Positions 52,043-60,444 of a DNA stretch of 64,000 nucleotides are shown in pieces. Positions within the stretch are counted from its first letter, which is position 1, and each line of letters begins with the position of its first letter. Origin of the DNA: Salipiger bermudensis (lineage in GTDB: Bacteria > Pseudomonadota > Alphaproteobacteria > Rhodobacterales > Rhodobacteraceae); contig NZ_JAIUZY010000001.1 in assembly GCF_020171625.1 (NCBI RefSeq), positions 248,001 to 312,000 on the forward strand, given 5' to 3'. Under the pieces are notes generated by a model. It did not search any database and was not told the origin of the DNA. It worked only from the letters and a program-made list of their open reading frames with translations. The position numbers and the translations under genes are program-made.

Positions 52043-52468
52043 ATGCATGTCGACAAGACCACGCTCGCGCGCGAGTTCATCAACCTTATCCCGCAGGCGC
52101 GGGCGCTGCAGCTTGAGATCACCGAGATCCGCGACGGTGTCGCGGTGATCCGAATGCCCTATGACGCGGGCCTGGTGGGTGATCCGGACACCGGGGTGAT
52201 CCATGGCGGCGCGGTCTCGACGCTGATGGACACCTGCGGCGGCGCGGCGACCATGGCACATCCGAGCAATCCCGGCGGCACCGCCACCATCAGCCTGCGC
52301 ATCGACTACCTGCGCGCGGCCACCCCCGGCCAGGCCATCGTCGCGCGGGCCGAGTGCCACCACGTCACCCGGTCAGTGGCTTTCGTGCGCGCCACCGCCC
52401 ATGACGACGACGCCGAGAACCCGGTGGCCACCGCCACCGGCACCTTCACCGTGGAGGGCGCCGCATGA
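52043..52468 (+). CDS. PaaI-type hotdog thioesterase (first)
   Basis: 141 aa, single hotdog domain. The core motif is GVIHGGAVSTLMDTCGGAAT, with HGG and the catalytic Asp/Thr helix, then ISLRIDYLRAATPGQAI. It probably hydrolyses acyl-CoA thioesters. Its stop overlaps the next start (ATGA). The pair is divergent from the second MerR regulator. Confidence 0.87.
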   Translation: MHVDKTTLAREFINLIPQARALQLEITEIRDGVAVIRMPYDAGLVGDPDTGVIHGGAVSTLMDTCGGAATMAHPSNPGGTATISLRIDYLRAATPGQAIVARAECHHVTRSVAFVRATAHDDDAENPVATATGTFTVEGAA

Positions 52469-52974
52469 GCCGCCGCCCCCCCGAGCCGGTGCAGGTGGTC
52501 AAGCAACGCCGCGACGCCGCGCTTGCCGCGCTCGCCGAGCGGGTGCCCTATATCCGCTTTCTCGACATCTCCTTCGATCGCCGCGGCGACGAGCTGACCG
52601 GCGTGATGCATTACGACGACAAGCTGATCGGCAATCCGCACCTGCCGGCCCTGCATGGCGGCGTCACCGCCGCCTTCCTCGAGGTGACCGCCATCATCAC
52701 CCTCAGCTGGGGGCTGCTCTGGGAAGACGTCGAGAGCGGCGTCCTCACCCTCGACGCGCTCGAGGCCGGAGAGCTTCCGCGCTTGCCCAAGACCATCGAC
52801 TTCACCGTCGACTACCTGCGCTCGGGCCTGCCGCGCGATGCCTATGCCCGGGCCCACGTCACCCGCTCGGGCCGCCGCTATGCCAGCGTGCGCGCCGAAG
52901 CCTGGCAGGACAATCACAGCCGCCCCATCGCCCAGGCCCACGCGCATTTCCTGATGCCCCGCAAGGAGAGCTGA
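52465..52974 (+). CDS. PaaI-type hotdog thioesterase (second)
   Basis: 169 aa. A longer N-terminal helix (VQVVKQRRDAALAALAERV) is followed by the hotdog motif LHGGVTAAFLEVTAIITLSW and IDFTVDYLRSGLPRDAYARA. It differs from the first paralog in the catalytic helix (EVT instead of DTC). The two may form a heteromer. The overlap with the first gene indicates one operon. Confidence 0.86.
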   Translation: MSRRPPEPVQVVKQRRDAALAALAERVPYIRFLDISFDRRGDELTGVMHYDDKLIGNPHLPALHGGVTAAFLEVTAIITLSWGLLWEDVESGVLTLDALEAGELPRLPKTIDFTVDYLRSGLPRDAYARAHVTRSGRRYASVRAEAWQDNHSRPIAQAHAHFLMPRKES

Positions 52975-53003
52975 CGCAGGCCGCCCGCAGCCCGCGTCCC
53001 CGG

Positions 53004-53065
53004 CTTCTCTACGTCAAAAATACTCCGGGGGAGTCCGCGCCTGCGCGGACGGGGGCAGCGCCCCC
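53004..53065 (+). repeat. Dispersed intergenic element, copy 7
   Basis: CTTCTCTACGTCAAAAATAC then TCCGGGGGAGTCC (53004-53036) is followed by two hairpins (GTCCGCGCCTGCGCGGAC 53033-53050; GGGGGCAGCGCCCCC 53051-53065). It fills most of the 119-bp gap between the thioesterases and the MATE gene. Confidence 0.7.
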
Positions 53066-53093
53066 TCCGGCGGTCCCGCACAGAGCTTGAGCC

Positions 53094-54443
53094 ATGTCCA
53101 CTACGTCAGCCGCCCCGATCACCCATTCCCGCGTCATCAAGATCGCCATCCCGATCCTGCTGTCGAACGTGACGATCCCGATCCTCGGCGCGGTCGATAC
53201 CGGCGTGGTGGGCCAGATCCCGCAGGCCGAGCCGATCGCCGCGGTGGGCATTGGCGCCATCGTGCTCTCGGCGATCTACTGGGTGTTCGGCTTCCTGCGG
53301 ATGGGCACGGTGGGGCTCGCCGCACAGGCCGCCGGGGCCGGGGACCGGGCCGAGGTGGCCGCGCTGTTGACACGGGCCCTGCTCATCGGGCTGGGCGCCG
53401 GGGTGCTCTTGATCGCGGCGCAGTGGGGCATTTTCACCGCCGCCTTTGCCGTCTCGCCGGCCTCCGCCGAGGTCGAGGCGCTCGCCCGCGGCTACATGCA
53501 GATCCGCATCTGGTCGGCGCCGGCGGCGATCGCGATCTACGGCATCACCGGCTGGCTGATCGCGCAGGAGCGCACCCGCGGCGTGTTCGTGCTGCAGCTC
53601 TGGATGAACGCGATCAACGTCGCGCTCGATCTGCTTTTCGTGCTCGGCTTCGGCTGGGGCGTCGAGGGGGTCGCTATCGCCACCTTCATCGCCGAGTGGT
53701 CCGGCCTCGCCATGGGCCTGTGGCTGTGTCGCGCCACGCTGGGCCTGCCCGCCGCGCGCGATTGGCCCCGGATCTTCGACAGGCTGCGCCTCAAGCGCAT
53801 GGCGGCGGTCAACACCGATATCCTGATCCGCTCGCTGCTGCTCGAGACGATCTTCGTCTCGTTCCTGCTGGTCGGCGGCCGTTTCGGCGATGTCACTCTG
53901 GCCGCCAACCAGGTGCTGTTGCAGTTCCTGATGATCACCGGCCACGCGCTCGACGGGTTCGCCTTCGCCGCCGAGGCGCTGGTGGGCCGGGCGTTCGGGG
54001 CGGGGCAGGTGCAGCTCCTGCGGCGCGGCGCGGTGCTCACCAGCGCCTGGGCCACCGCATCCGCCGCGCTGATGGCGCTGTGCTTCTGGCTCGCCGGCCC
54101 GCTGATCATCGACATCATGGCCACCGATCCCGGGGTGCGCGCCGAGGCGCGCAGCTACCTGCCGTGGATGGTGCTCGCGCCGCTGACCCAACTTGGGCTG
54201 ACCATGTTCGACGGCATCTTCATCGGCGCCACCCGCTCGCGTGACATGCGCAACATGATGATCATCTCGACCCTGCTTTACGGCGTGGCGCTGGCGGTGT
54301 TCATCGGTCCGCTGGAGAACCACGGGCTGTGGCTGGCGATGCAGGTGTCCTTCGTGGCGCGCGGGCTGACGCTGGCGCTGCGCTACCCGGCGCTTGAACG
54401 GGCTGCCCATGCAGCCGCCGGGCCGGTGCCGCACGCCGCCTAG
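53094..54443 (+). CDS. MATE-family multidrug exporter (DinF-like)
   Basis: 449 aa with twelve predicted helices. KIAIPILLSNVTIPILGAVD is the N-terminal MATE signature, and FGFLRMGTVGLAAQAAGAGD matches the DinF-like subgroup. A second half repeats the fold (FGDVTLAANQVLLQFLMITG). Likely a cation-coupled exporter; substrates cannot be read from sequence. The ATG at 53094 has GAGC upstream. Confidence 0.9.
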   Translation: MSTTSAAPITHSRVIKIAIPILLSNVTIPILGAVDTGVVGQIPQAEPIAAVGIGAIVLSAIYWVFGFLRMGTVGLAAQAAGAGDRAEVAALLTRALLIGLGAGVLLIAAQWGIFTAAFAVSPASAEVEALARGYMQIRIWSAPAAIAIYGITGWLIAQERTRGVFVLQLWMNAINVALDLLFVLGFGWGVEGVAIATFIAEWSGLAMGLWLCRATLGLPAARDWPRIFDRLRLKRMAAVNTDILIRSLLLETIFVSFLLVGGRFGDVTLAANQVLLQFLMITGHALDGFAFAAEALVGRAFGAGQVQLLRRGAVLTSAWATASAALMALCFWLAGPLIIDIMATDPGVRAEARSYLPWMVLAPLTQLGLTMFDGIFIGATRSRDMRNMMIISTLLYGVALAVFIGPLENHGLWLAMQVSFVARGLTLALRYPALERAAHAAAGPVPHAA

Positions 54444-54970
54444 CCTGCGCGCACAACCGCAAGTCCGCGTTAGCAGCGGTCCACGCGTAATTTCCCGCCT
54501 GCGCCGCGAGAGCGTCCCCTCGGCTTCGCGACACGACGCCGCTCAGAGGACGAACGGAGGCCGATCAATGCCCGACAATGCGCGCTGTGCCTCTTTAGGT
54601 TGCCAAACTCAGGGCCGAAGGGCTGCCAGAAACCCTTCCCGACCTGCGGGCAGGCTCTGCCGTGCGCGACCGGCTTGCGCGCGCCCTTGCGGGATTCGCT
54701 GAGCGCATCGCGACGGCCCGGCGGCGCCCGGCACACGATGACGGTTTGACGAACCCTAGTTTCATGCGGATTTAAAAAGCGGTTCCGGATCGCCGCTAAT
54801 CGCCCTTAGGTTGATATCGTCACGGCGGATTTATGCGCGTTGAGGGGCGGTCTGACCTGAGGACGGCATTTTCGGTGCGAAAGTCTCGAAATCGTATCGC
54901 GGGACTTGCGCAAAACCGGTGAGCAACACAAAAATGAGGCCATATTTTTTGATTTCAGTACGGTTTTGTT
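54444..54970. other. Intergenic stretch with no recognised gene
   Basis: About 530 bases between the MATE and RpiR genes. A minus-strand frame at 54470-54736 lacks a ribosome site and protein-like character. The last 180 bases are AT-richer and must hold the RpiR promoter. No RNA or repeat was recognised. Confidence 0.5.
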
Positions 54971-55795
54971 ATGTTTCTTTCCCGCGTGCGTGCGCAACTT
55001 CCCGATTTGCATCGCGCCGAGTACAAGCTCGGCTGCTTCCTCCTCGAGTTTCCGGGAGACCTTGCCTCCTATGACGCGCAGGAGCTGGCGCGGTTGTGCG
55101 GCGTCTCCAAGGCGACGGTGTCCCGGTTCGTGCGACGGCTGGGGTTCGAGAATTACGACTCCGCCCGGCGCGCCGCCCGCGACGAGCGCCAGCAATGCAA
55201 CGGACAGATCGATGCGCGTCCGCGCCAGAAGGCCGGACCGGCGGAGATCTCGGATGCCGTGCGCGACGAGATCGACAACCTGATCTGGACCTATCAGCAG
55301 GTCGATGCCGACGATCTCGAAAGCCTCGCGGATGCGGTGGTGTTGGCGCGGCGGGTGTGGCTGGTGGGCTTCCGGCTGTGCCGGGTGTTTGCGGACTACC
55401 TGCAGAGCCAGCTCGTGCAGGTGGTGCCGACCTGCGCCAGCATCCCGCATCGCGGCGGCAGCCTTGGCGAGTACGTCAGCGAAATCGGCCCCGAGGATCT
55501 GGTGATCTGGATCGCGCTGGGGCGCCGCGAGGGACGCACCGAGGCGCTGCTCCACGAGCTGCGCCGCAGCGCCGTGCCGATCGCCCTGATCGGGGACGAG
55601 GAGGCCGGGCTTGCCGCCGGGGTGCGCTGGCAGTTCCGCTGCCGGACCGAGACCTCCGAAGCGCAGGGAAGCCACGCCGCGGTGCTGTCGCTCTGCAACC
55701 AGATCGGCGCCCGCGCGACCCAGCGCGCCGGCGCCATCGCGCGCTCGCGACTGCGCCGGATCGACGAGGTGAACGCCCGGCTGGGGGAGGTCTGA
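54971..55795 (+). CDS. MurR/RpiR-family transcriptional regulator
   Basis: 274 aa. N-terminal HTH_6 domain with ELARLCGVSKATVSRFVRRLGF (key part LCGVSKATVSRF at about 42-53). The SIS sugar-phosphate-binding domain follows, with VWLVGFRLCRVFADYLQSQL and EDLVIWIALGRREGRTEALL. The ATG at 54971 lacks a clear ribosome site. It is convergent with the SbcC-like gene, so its own target is not obvious from position. Confidence 0.87.
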   Translation: MFLSRVRAQLPDLHRAEYKLGCFLLEFPGDLASYDAQELARLCGVSKATVSRFVRRLGFENYDSARRAARDERQQCNGQIDARPRQKAGPAEISDAVRDEIDNLIWTYQQVDADDLESLADAVVLARRVWLVGFRLCRVFADYLQSQLVQVVPTCASIPHRGGSLGEYVSEIGPEDLVIWIALGRREGRTEALLHELRRSAVPIALIGDEEAGLAAGVRWQFRCRTETSEAQGSHAAVLSLCNQIGARATQRAGAIARSRLRRIDEVNARLGEV

Positions 55796-55805
55796 GCGTC
55801 CTCGT

Positions 55806-58403
55806 TCAGGCGGTCTCGTCGAGCGGCAGCACCCGCAGCGCGCGCCCGCCCAGATCGCGGAAGGCGCGCTGACGGCAGGTGAGCACGAGGATCTGCAGGT
55901 CCGCCGCCTGCCGGTGCAGCGCGTTGAACATGCGCTCGATGCGGTCGTCGTCGGTGAACACCAGCGCATCGTCGAGGATCACCGGCGCGGCGCGGCCCGC
56001 CGCCTGCAGCATCCGCGCGAAGGCCAGCCGCACCAGCAGCGCCACCTGCTCCTGCGTGCCGCCCGAGAGGATATCCAGCGGCTCGGTCTGGCCGTGGCGC
56101 ACGAGGCCCTCGGGCAGCAGCGAGTCCTCGGCCCAGGTCAGCTCGGACTCCGGCCACAGAAGGTTGAGCAGCGGGCGCAACTCCTTGGCCACCGGCTCGA
56201 AATAGCGCTCCCTGGCCTCGGTCCGCGCCGCGGTGAGCGCCTGTTCGAGCCGCGTAAGCGCTGCGACCTCGTGGTTGATGCGGGCAAGGTCCGCCTCGGC
56301 CCCGGCGAGCGTCTCCTCGGTCTCGGCAAGGCGTTCCTCGACGGCATCCCCGGCGGCGCGGGCGATGCGCTCCTCGAGGCGGGCGAGCTCGGGGCGCAGG
56401 GTCTCGATCTCCTGCCGGGCCTGATCCTCGACCGACTGCGCCCGTGCCAGTGCCGCCTCGGCGCCGGCAAGATCCGGGGCGCTCTGCAGCTTTTCGGCAT
56501 GGGCCGCTTCGGCGAGGTGAAGCTGTTGTCGGGCGGTCTCGGCCTGCGCCGCGAGCGTCGCCTCGTCCCCCTCCGCGCCCTCGAGCGCCGCCCGAGCCCG
56601 GGCGCTGCGGTCCGAGACCTGCGCCAGAAGCGTCTCCGTGCGGGTCTTCTCGGAGAGCGCCTGCGACAGCCGGTCGGCGGCGCTGGCAAGCCGGGTGCGC
56701 GCACTCTTCTCGGCCTCGCGCGCCGCCTCGTGGGCGGCAATCGCGGTGGCGAGATCGGGCGCGTCGCCGGCCTCATCGGCCTTGGGCAGGGCCGCAAGCT
56801 GCTGTCGCAGCGCGTCGAGCCCCTCGGGCGCGAGCGAGGCGAGCACCGCGCGGGCCTCGCCAAAGGTCTGCTCGGCGCGGCTGCGGGTGGCGACCATGCT
56901 GCGGGCGCTGTCGAGATCCTCTGCGCCGATCTCGTCGAGGGCCGCGCGCAGGGCGGCGCGGGCGGTCTCGACCGGATCGCTGCCGCCGGTCTCGGGCGGG
57001 CGGATATCGAGCCGGCCGATGCCGTCGATCTCGAGCTGCGCGGCGCGGGTCAGGGGCAGGGCGTGGCCGTCCTCAAGCGAGCGGCCATCGAGCCGGACCT
57101 GCACGGTGGCGCCCTCGGCGTAGTGCATCAGGATTTGCGTGGCGCGGGCATCGCGGGCGGCTTCGGTCGCGGTGAGATCGGCGGCGCGGGCCTCGATCCG
57201 TTGGAGGGCCTTGCTGTCCGGGCCCTGTATCGCCGCCTTGGCGCGCTCCATCTCGGTGCGGGCGCGGTCGGCCTCGGCAAGGCGGGTCTCGAGATCACGG
57301 CGCCGGTCGGCGCTGTCGCGCGCTGCCTGCGCACGCTCGGCCCGGCGCCGGTCGGTCTCGGACTGGTCGAGCGCCTCGGCGGCGCCCTGCAGGGCGCTCT
57401 GGGCCTGCGCATGGGCCTCGGACGCCTCGGCATGGGTGGCGCGGGCCTGCGTGGCGGCGGCCTCGGTTTCTGCAGCGAGCGTGGTGGCCTCGGCAAGCTC
57501 CGCCAGCGCCTTGCGCAGCCCGTCGAGCCGCGCCTGCGCACTCGAGGCGGTGAGCCGGGCCATGTCGGTCTTGCGGGCTAGCGCCTCGGCCTCCTCGGCG
57601 TGGCGGGTGGCGGCCTGATGCGCCGCGCGGGCGGCCTCGAGCCGGCTGCGGCGGTTCTCGACCGCGTCGGTGCCGGTCAGCTCGGCCAGCGTGCGGCGGG
57701 CGCGGTTGCGCGCGGCGAGGGCGCCGTGCAGATCCTGCGTGAGCCCCGCCAGCCTGTCGCGTTCCGCCGTGAGTGCCTCGACCTGGTCCTGCGCCGCCTT
57801 CCAAGGGCCGCCGGTGCGCGGCCGCCCGGTGCCGGTGGCGTAGAGCCCCAGCTCCTCGCGGCAGCGCCGGAGCGCCGCATCCATGCGCCGCCCGCCGGTC
57901 ATCGCCTCGACCTCCTCGCTGACCGAGGACAGCAGGTCGCGCCGCGCCTCGAGCGCCGCGTCCTTCTCCTTCTTCGAGCCATCGGTCAGCGCGGTGAGGC
58001 CCTGCCGGACCCAGATCAGCCCCGACGGACCGCCAGCATCCTGACCGAGCGCGCGGGCGATCCACGCCTCGGCGGCGTCGGCCTGCGCGATCAGGCGGCC
58101 GTCGCGATGCACCGTCGCGGACGGCTTTTGCAGCCAGCGCTTGGCGACGGTGAAGGTTCCCTCGGGGATCTCCAGCTCGACCCGGATCTCCGGGGCGCCG
58201 CCGGCATGGGGGCGCAGCGCCTTGGTCTCCTTGTCGGCGCTGCCGTGGGGCTTGAAGAACAACGCCTGCAGCGCGTCGAACAGCGTCGACTTTCCGGCCT
58301 CGTTGGGTTCGCTCAGCACGTTCAGCCCGTCGCCGATGCCGTCGATGCGGACCGGCGAGGTGAACTGGCGGACGTTGTGCAGCTCGATGGCGCGCAGTTT
58401 CAT
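55806..58403 (-). CDS. SbcC/Rad50-like AAA ATPase without a zinc hook
   Basis: 865 aa. Walker A is SEPNEAGKST at 31-40, the ABC signature is ILSGGTQEQVALLVRLAFAR, and Walker B is APVILDDALVFTDDDR. Between them lie two long Ala/Glu/Arg-rich coiled coils. The middle has no CxxC hook; instead a beta-rich segment (VQVRLDGRSLEDGHALPL and RLDIRPP) joins the coils. This resembles YhaN-type SMC-like ATPases paired with a small nuclease. The start codon overlaps the stop of the SbcD-like gene. It probably forms a DNA end-processing complex with it. Confidence 0.85.
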   Translation of the reverse strand: MKLRAIELHNVRQFTSPVRIDGIGDGLNVLSEPNEAGKSTLFDALQALFFKPHGSADKETKALRPHAGGAPEIRVELEIPEGTFTVAKRWLQKPSATVHRDGRLIAQADAAEAWIARALGQDAGGPSGLIWVRQGLTALTDGSKKEKDAALEARRDLLSSVSEEVEAMTGGRRMDAALRRCREELGLYATGTGRPRTGGPWKAAQDQVEALTAERDRLAGLTQDLHGALAARNRARRTLAELTGTDAVENRRSRLEAARAAHQAATRHAEEAEALARKTDMARLTASSAQARLDGLRKALAELAEATTLAAETEAAATQARATHAEASEAHAQAQSALQGAAEALDQSETDRRRAERAQAARDSADRRRDLETRLAEADRARTEMERAKAAIQGPDSKALQRIEARAADLTATEAARDARATQILMHYAEGATVQVRLDGRSLEDGHALPLTRAAQLEIDGIGRLDIRPPETGGSDPVETARAALRAALDEIGAEDLDSARSMVATRSRAEQTFGEARAVLASLAPEGLDALRQQLAALPKADEAGDAPDLATAIAAHEAAREAEKSARTRLASAADRLSQALSEKTRTETLLAQVSDRSARARAALEGAEGDEATLAAQAETARQQLHLAEAAHAEKLQSAPDLAGAEAALARAQSVEDQARQEIETLRPELARLEERIARAAGDAVEERLAETEETLAGAEADLARINHEVAALTRLEQALTAARTEARERYFEPVAKELRPLLNLLWPESELTWAEDSLLPEGLVRHGQTEPLDILSGGTQEQVALLVRLAFARMLQAAGRAAPVILDDALVFTDDDRIERMFNALHRQAADLQILVLTCRQRAFRDLGGRALRVLPLDETA

Positions 58404-59539
58404 TCCGCGCCCTCCCGCACATAGGCATAGAGACGCGCCAGCGCATCGGCGGCGGCGGCGCGCTCGTCGGGGGGCAAGGTGTCGGCCTCGGCCTCGGCGT
58501 CCGCCATCAGCGCCTCGGCGGCGATGCGCAGCGCGCCGCCGCCATGGTCGATCTGGTCGAGATCGGCGGCGTCGTACTGGGTGCCGAGCGCCTCGGCGCG
58601 CAGCTCGAAATGGGCGAATTCCGGCCCCAGTCGGGCGATGGCCGCCTCAAGCTGGGCGCGGTCGGACAGCCCGGCCCAACCCGAGGCGATGACCCGCACC
58701 AGCACGTCGCGCCGTCCCGACTCTGGCAGCGCGGCGGCAAGCGCGGCGGCGGCGTCCTGACGGGGATGCAGCGGCAGGGGGATCTCGGTCCAGAGGAACT
58801 GGCCGGTCTCGACCTCCTCGACCTGCGGCACCGCCCCGGGGCCGGTGAGGCTGACGCAGAGGCACACGCCGCGGGTGCCGTGCTTGAACCGGTCCTGCTC
58901 GGGGCTGCCGGGATAGTGCACGCGGGGCGAGACCTCCATGCGCCCGTGCCAGTCGCCGAGGGCCAGATAGTCGAGCCGCGCGCTGCGGTCGCGGTCGGGC
59001 GCGATGACCTCGCCGCTCTCGGTGAAATCGGTGACGCCGCCATGGGCAAGGCCGATGCGCAGGTGGCCCTCGGGGCTGTCCATGCCCACCAGCGCCTCGG
59101 TGGGATCGCTGCCGCCGGCCCGGTAGGCGACCGGGCAGGGCAGGAGGGTGGCGTGGTCGCCGAGGGCGATGGGCGCCGCCTCGGTCAGCGCTTTGACATT
59201 CGCCGGAGCGGCCTCGCGGATGCTGTCCCAGAGCGGCTCGGCATCGCGCAGGTTGTCGTGGTTTCCGGGCAGCAGCCACCAGGTGACGCCCTCGGCCTCG
59301 CCCATGGCGGCGAGCGCCTGACGCACCACGCCCGGCGATGGCGTGGCGGTGTCGAAGGTGTCTCCGGCCAGCAGGATATGCGCGGCGCCCGTCTCTTTGG
59401 CCACCTGCGCGAGGCGGGCGATGGCGCCGTGGCGGGCCTCCATGAGCCGGCCGCGGATATTGCCGTCGGCGGGCTGGGGAATGTTGGCGAACTTGCGACC
59501 GATATGCAGGTCGGAGCTGTGCAGAAAGCGCAGGGTCAT
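58400..59539 (-). CDS. SbcD/Mre11-like metallophosphoesterase (DNA repair nuclease)
   Basis: 379 aa. The calcineurin-like motifs are complete: FLHSSDLHIG (Asp 10, His 12), LLAGDTFD, LLPGNHDN, LAHGGV and ALGDWHGR. A C-terminal region of about 130 residues follows. Upstream gene of the pair on the minus strand; its stop overlaps the ATPase start (ATGA). The ATG at 59539 begins the first motif; upstream in-frame codons add non-family sequence. Confidence 0.87.
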   Translation of the reverse strand: MTLRFLHSSDLHIGRKFANIPQPADGNIRGRLMEARHGAIARLAQVAKETGAAHILLAGDTFDTATPSPGVVRQALAAMGEAEGVTWWLLPGNHDNLRDAEPLWDSIREAAPANVKALTEAAPIALGDHATLLPCPVAYRAGGSDPTEALVGMDSPEGHLRIGLAHGGVTDFTESGEVIAPDRDRSARLDYLALGDWHGRMEVSPRVHYPGSPEQDRFKHGTRGVCLCVSLTGPGAVPQVEEVETGQFLWTEIPLPLHPRQDAAAALAAALPESGRRDVLVRVIASGWAGLSDRAQLEAAIARLGPEFAHFELRAEALGTQYDAADLDQIDHGGGALRIAAEALMADAEAEADTLPPDERAAAADALARLYAYVREGAE

Positions 59540-60077
59540 CGAGGCTCCCGGGGTCTTCGGATCGTCGGCGCCGCGCGGTGACGGGGCCGTTGCGGCGGCG
59601 GCGTGGTCTTGCCGCGACTGAACCGGGACCAACGTCGGGTTGCAAGGGCTTTCCCGCGCGGTCGTGGTGGGTTGGTGCGCGTTCGGCAGGGCGAGGGGGA
59701 GAGGGAGGGGCTCGGATGTTGGGGTATCGCCGCCCGCCGAGGCTGGTCTGGGCGGGGTTTTGTACAGAGGGTCGGCCCCTTAGGCCCGGTTGGGCCAGAC
59801 AGGTCCGTCAGGCTAGTCCGCAGGTCGAAGCCGTGCGCAGTCACCTCCCTGCGCTAACATTTCCGAAGAGGCATGTGTCAATGCGCCGACACGTCGGCTG
59901 ATTTCAATGTTCTCGGATCAACCTGAGGGAGCTAGTGTGACCATATTGATTGTCAAACTATGAAGGATCAAAACGTTTCCTTTCGCGTCTTAGTAGATCT
60001 TTTTTCATTCGGTGGGGCTGCAGATTTTTTCCCGGTCAGGGCTGCGGGTCTACCACGTTTCATCCCGACGTTGCGGG
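59540..60077. other. Intergenic stretch upstream of the leader
   Basis: Holds the promoter of the SbcD-like gene on the left. A small perfect hairpin (GCCGAC 59885-59890, GTCGGC 59893-59898) is visible. After about 59900 the composition becomes AT-richer with several T-runs. No gene recognised. Confidence 0.5.
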
Positions 60078-60246
60078 CAGGCGTCCGATTGTTCTCTGAC
60101 GCCTGTCTCTCGGGCGGCTCTCTTTCTTCGTGAAAGGAGGATCGTGATCTGCCGCGTGGCGGATGCGTCGGGGTTCAGGTGAGTGTGTTTGTGTGTCGGG
60201 CCGTCGTGGCCCTTTGGTTCGGGCGCGGTACTTTCAGGCTGCGCCC
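60078..60246 (+). promoter_or_regulatory. Structured leader of the molybdenum-hydroxylase operon
   Basis: CAGGCGTC (60078-60085) pairs with GACGCCTG (60098-60105). A strong AAAGGAGG (60133-60140) and a short open frame follow, then two further hairpins: GGGCC/GGCCC (60198-60212, followed by TTT) and GGGCGC/GCGCCC (60221-60246). The order, leader peptide then hairpins, resembles an attenuator. Function is inferred. Confidence 0.45.
60144..60182 (+). CDS. Possible 12-codon leader peptide
   Basis: GTG ATC TGC CGC GTG GCG GAT GCG TCG GGG TTC AGG TGA, encoding M-I-C-R-V-A-D-A-S-G-F-R. The perfect AAAGGAGG lies 3 bases before the GTG, the best ribosome site for hundreds of bases. It is 262 bases before the hydroxylase gene. 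It may be chance. Confidence 0.35.
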   Translation: MICRVADASGFR

Positions 60247-60329
60247 GGGCCGGTCCCCTCTCTTAAGGCAGCTTCCGGTTTTTCAGGTGCGCTGACCGCG
60301 AAAAACCTCGCCGCGCCGCGCCGCGGCAC

Positions 60330-60381
60330 TTGACCTGCGCGTTGCGTGAGGTCAACCTCGCCTCAATTATTTTGGTTTGAG
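60330..60381. promoter_or_regulatory. Two inverted repeats ahead of the molybdenum hydroxylase
   Basis: TTGACCT (60330-60336) and AGGTCAA (60349-60355) form one dyad with a 12-bp centre. CTCAA (60362-60366) and TTGAG (60377-60381) form a second, AT-rich one. They are likely regulator sites or part of the promoter. The regulator is not identified. Confidence 0.4.
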
Positions 60382-60444
60382 TCAATTACGAACGTCCTGC
60401 GGGACGGGCTCCGACCTGAAGTGTCGAGGAAGAGGGACAGGGAC

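Noticed and set aside
54470-54736. Minus-strand 88-codon frame between MATE and RpiR genes
   Set aside because: No start context or recognisable domain; composition resembles random GC-rich DNA.
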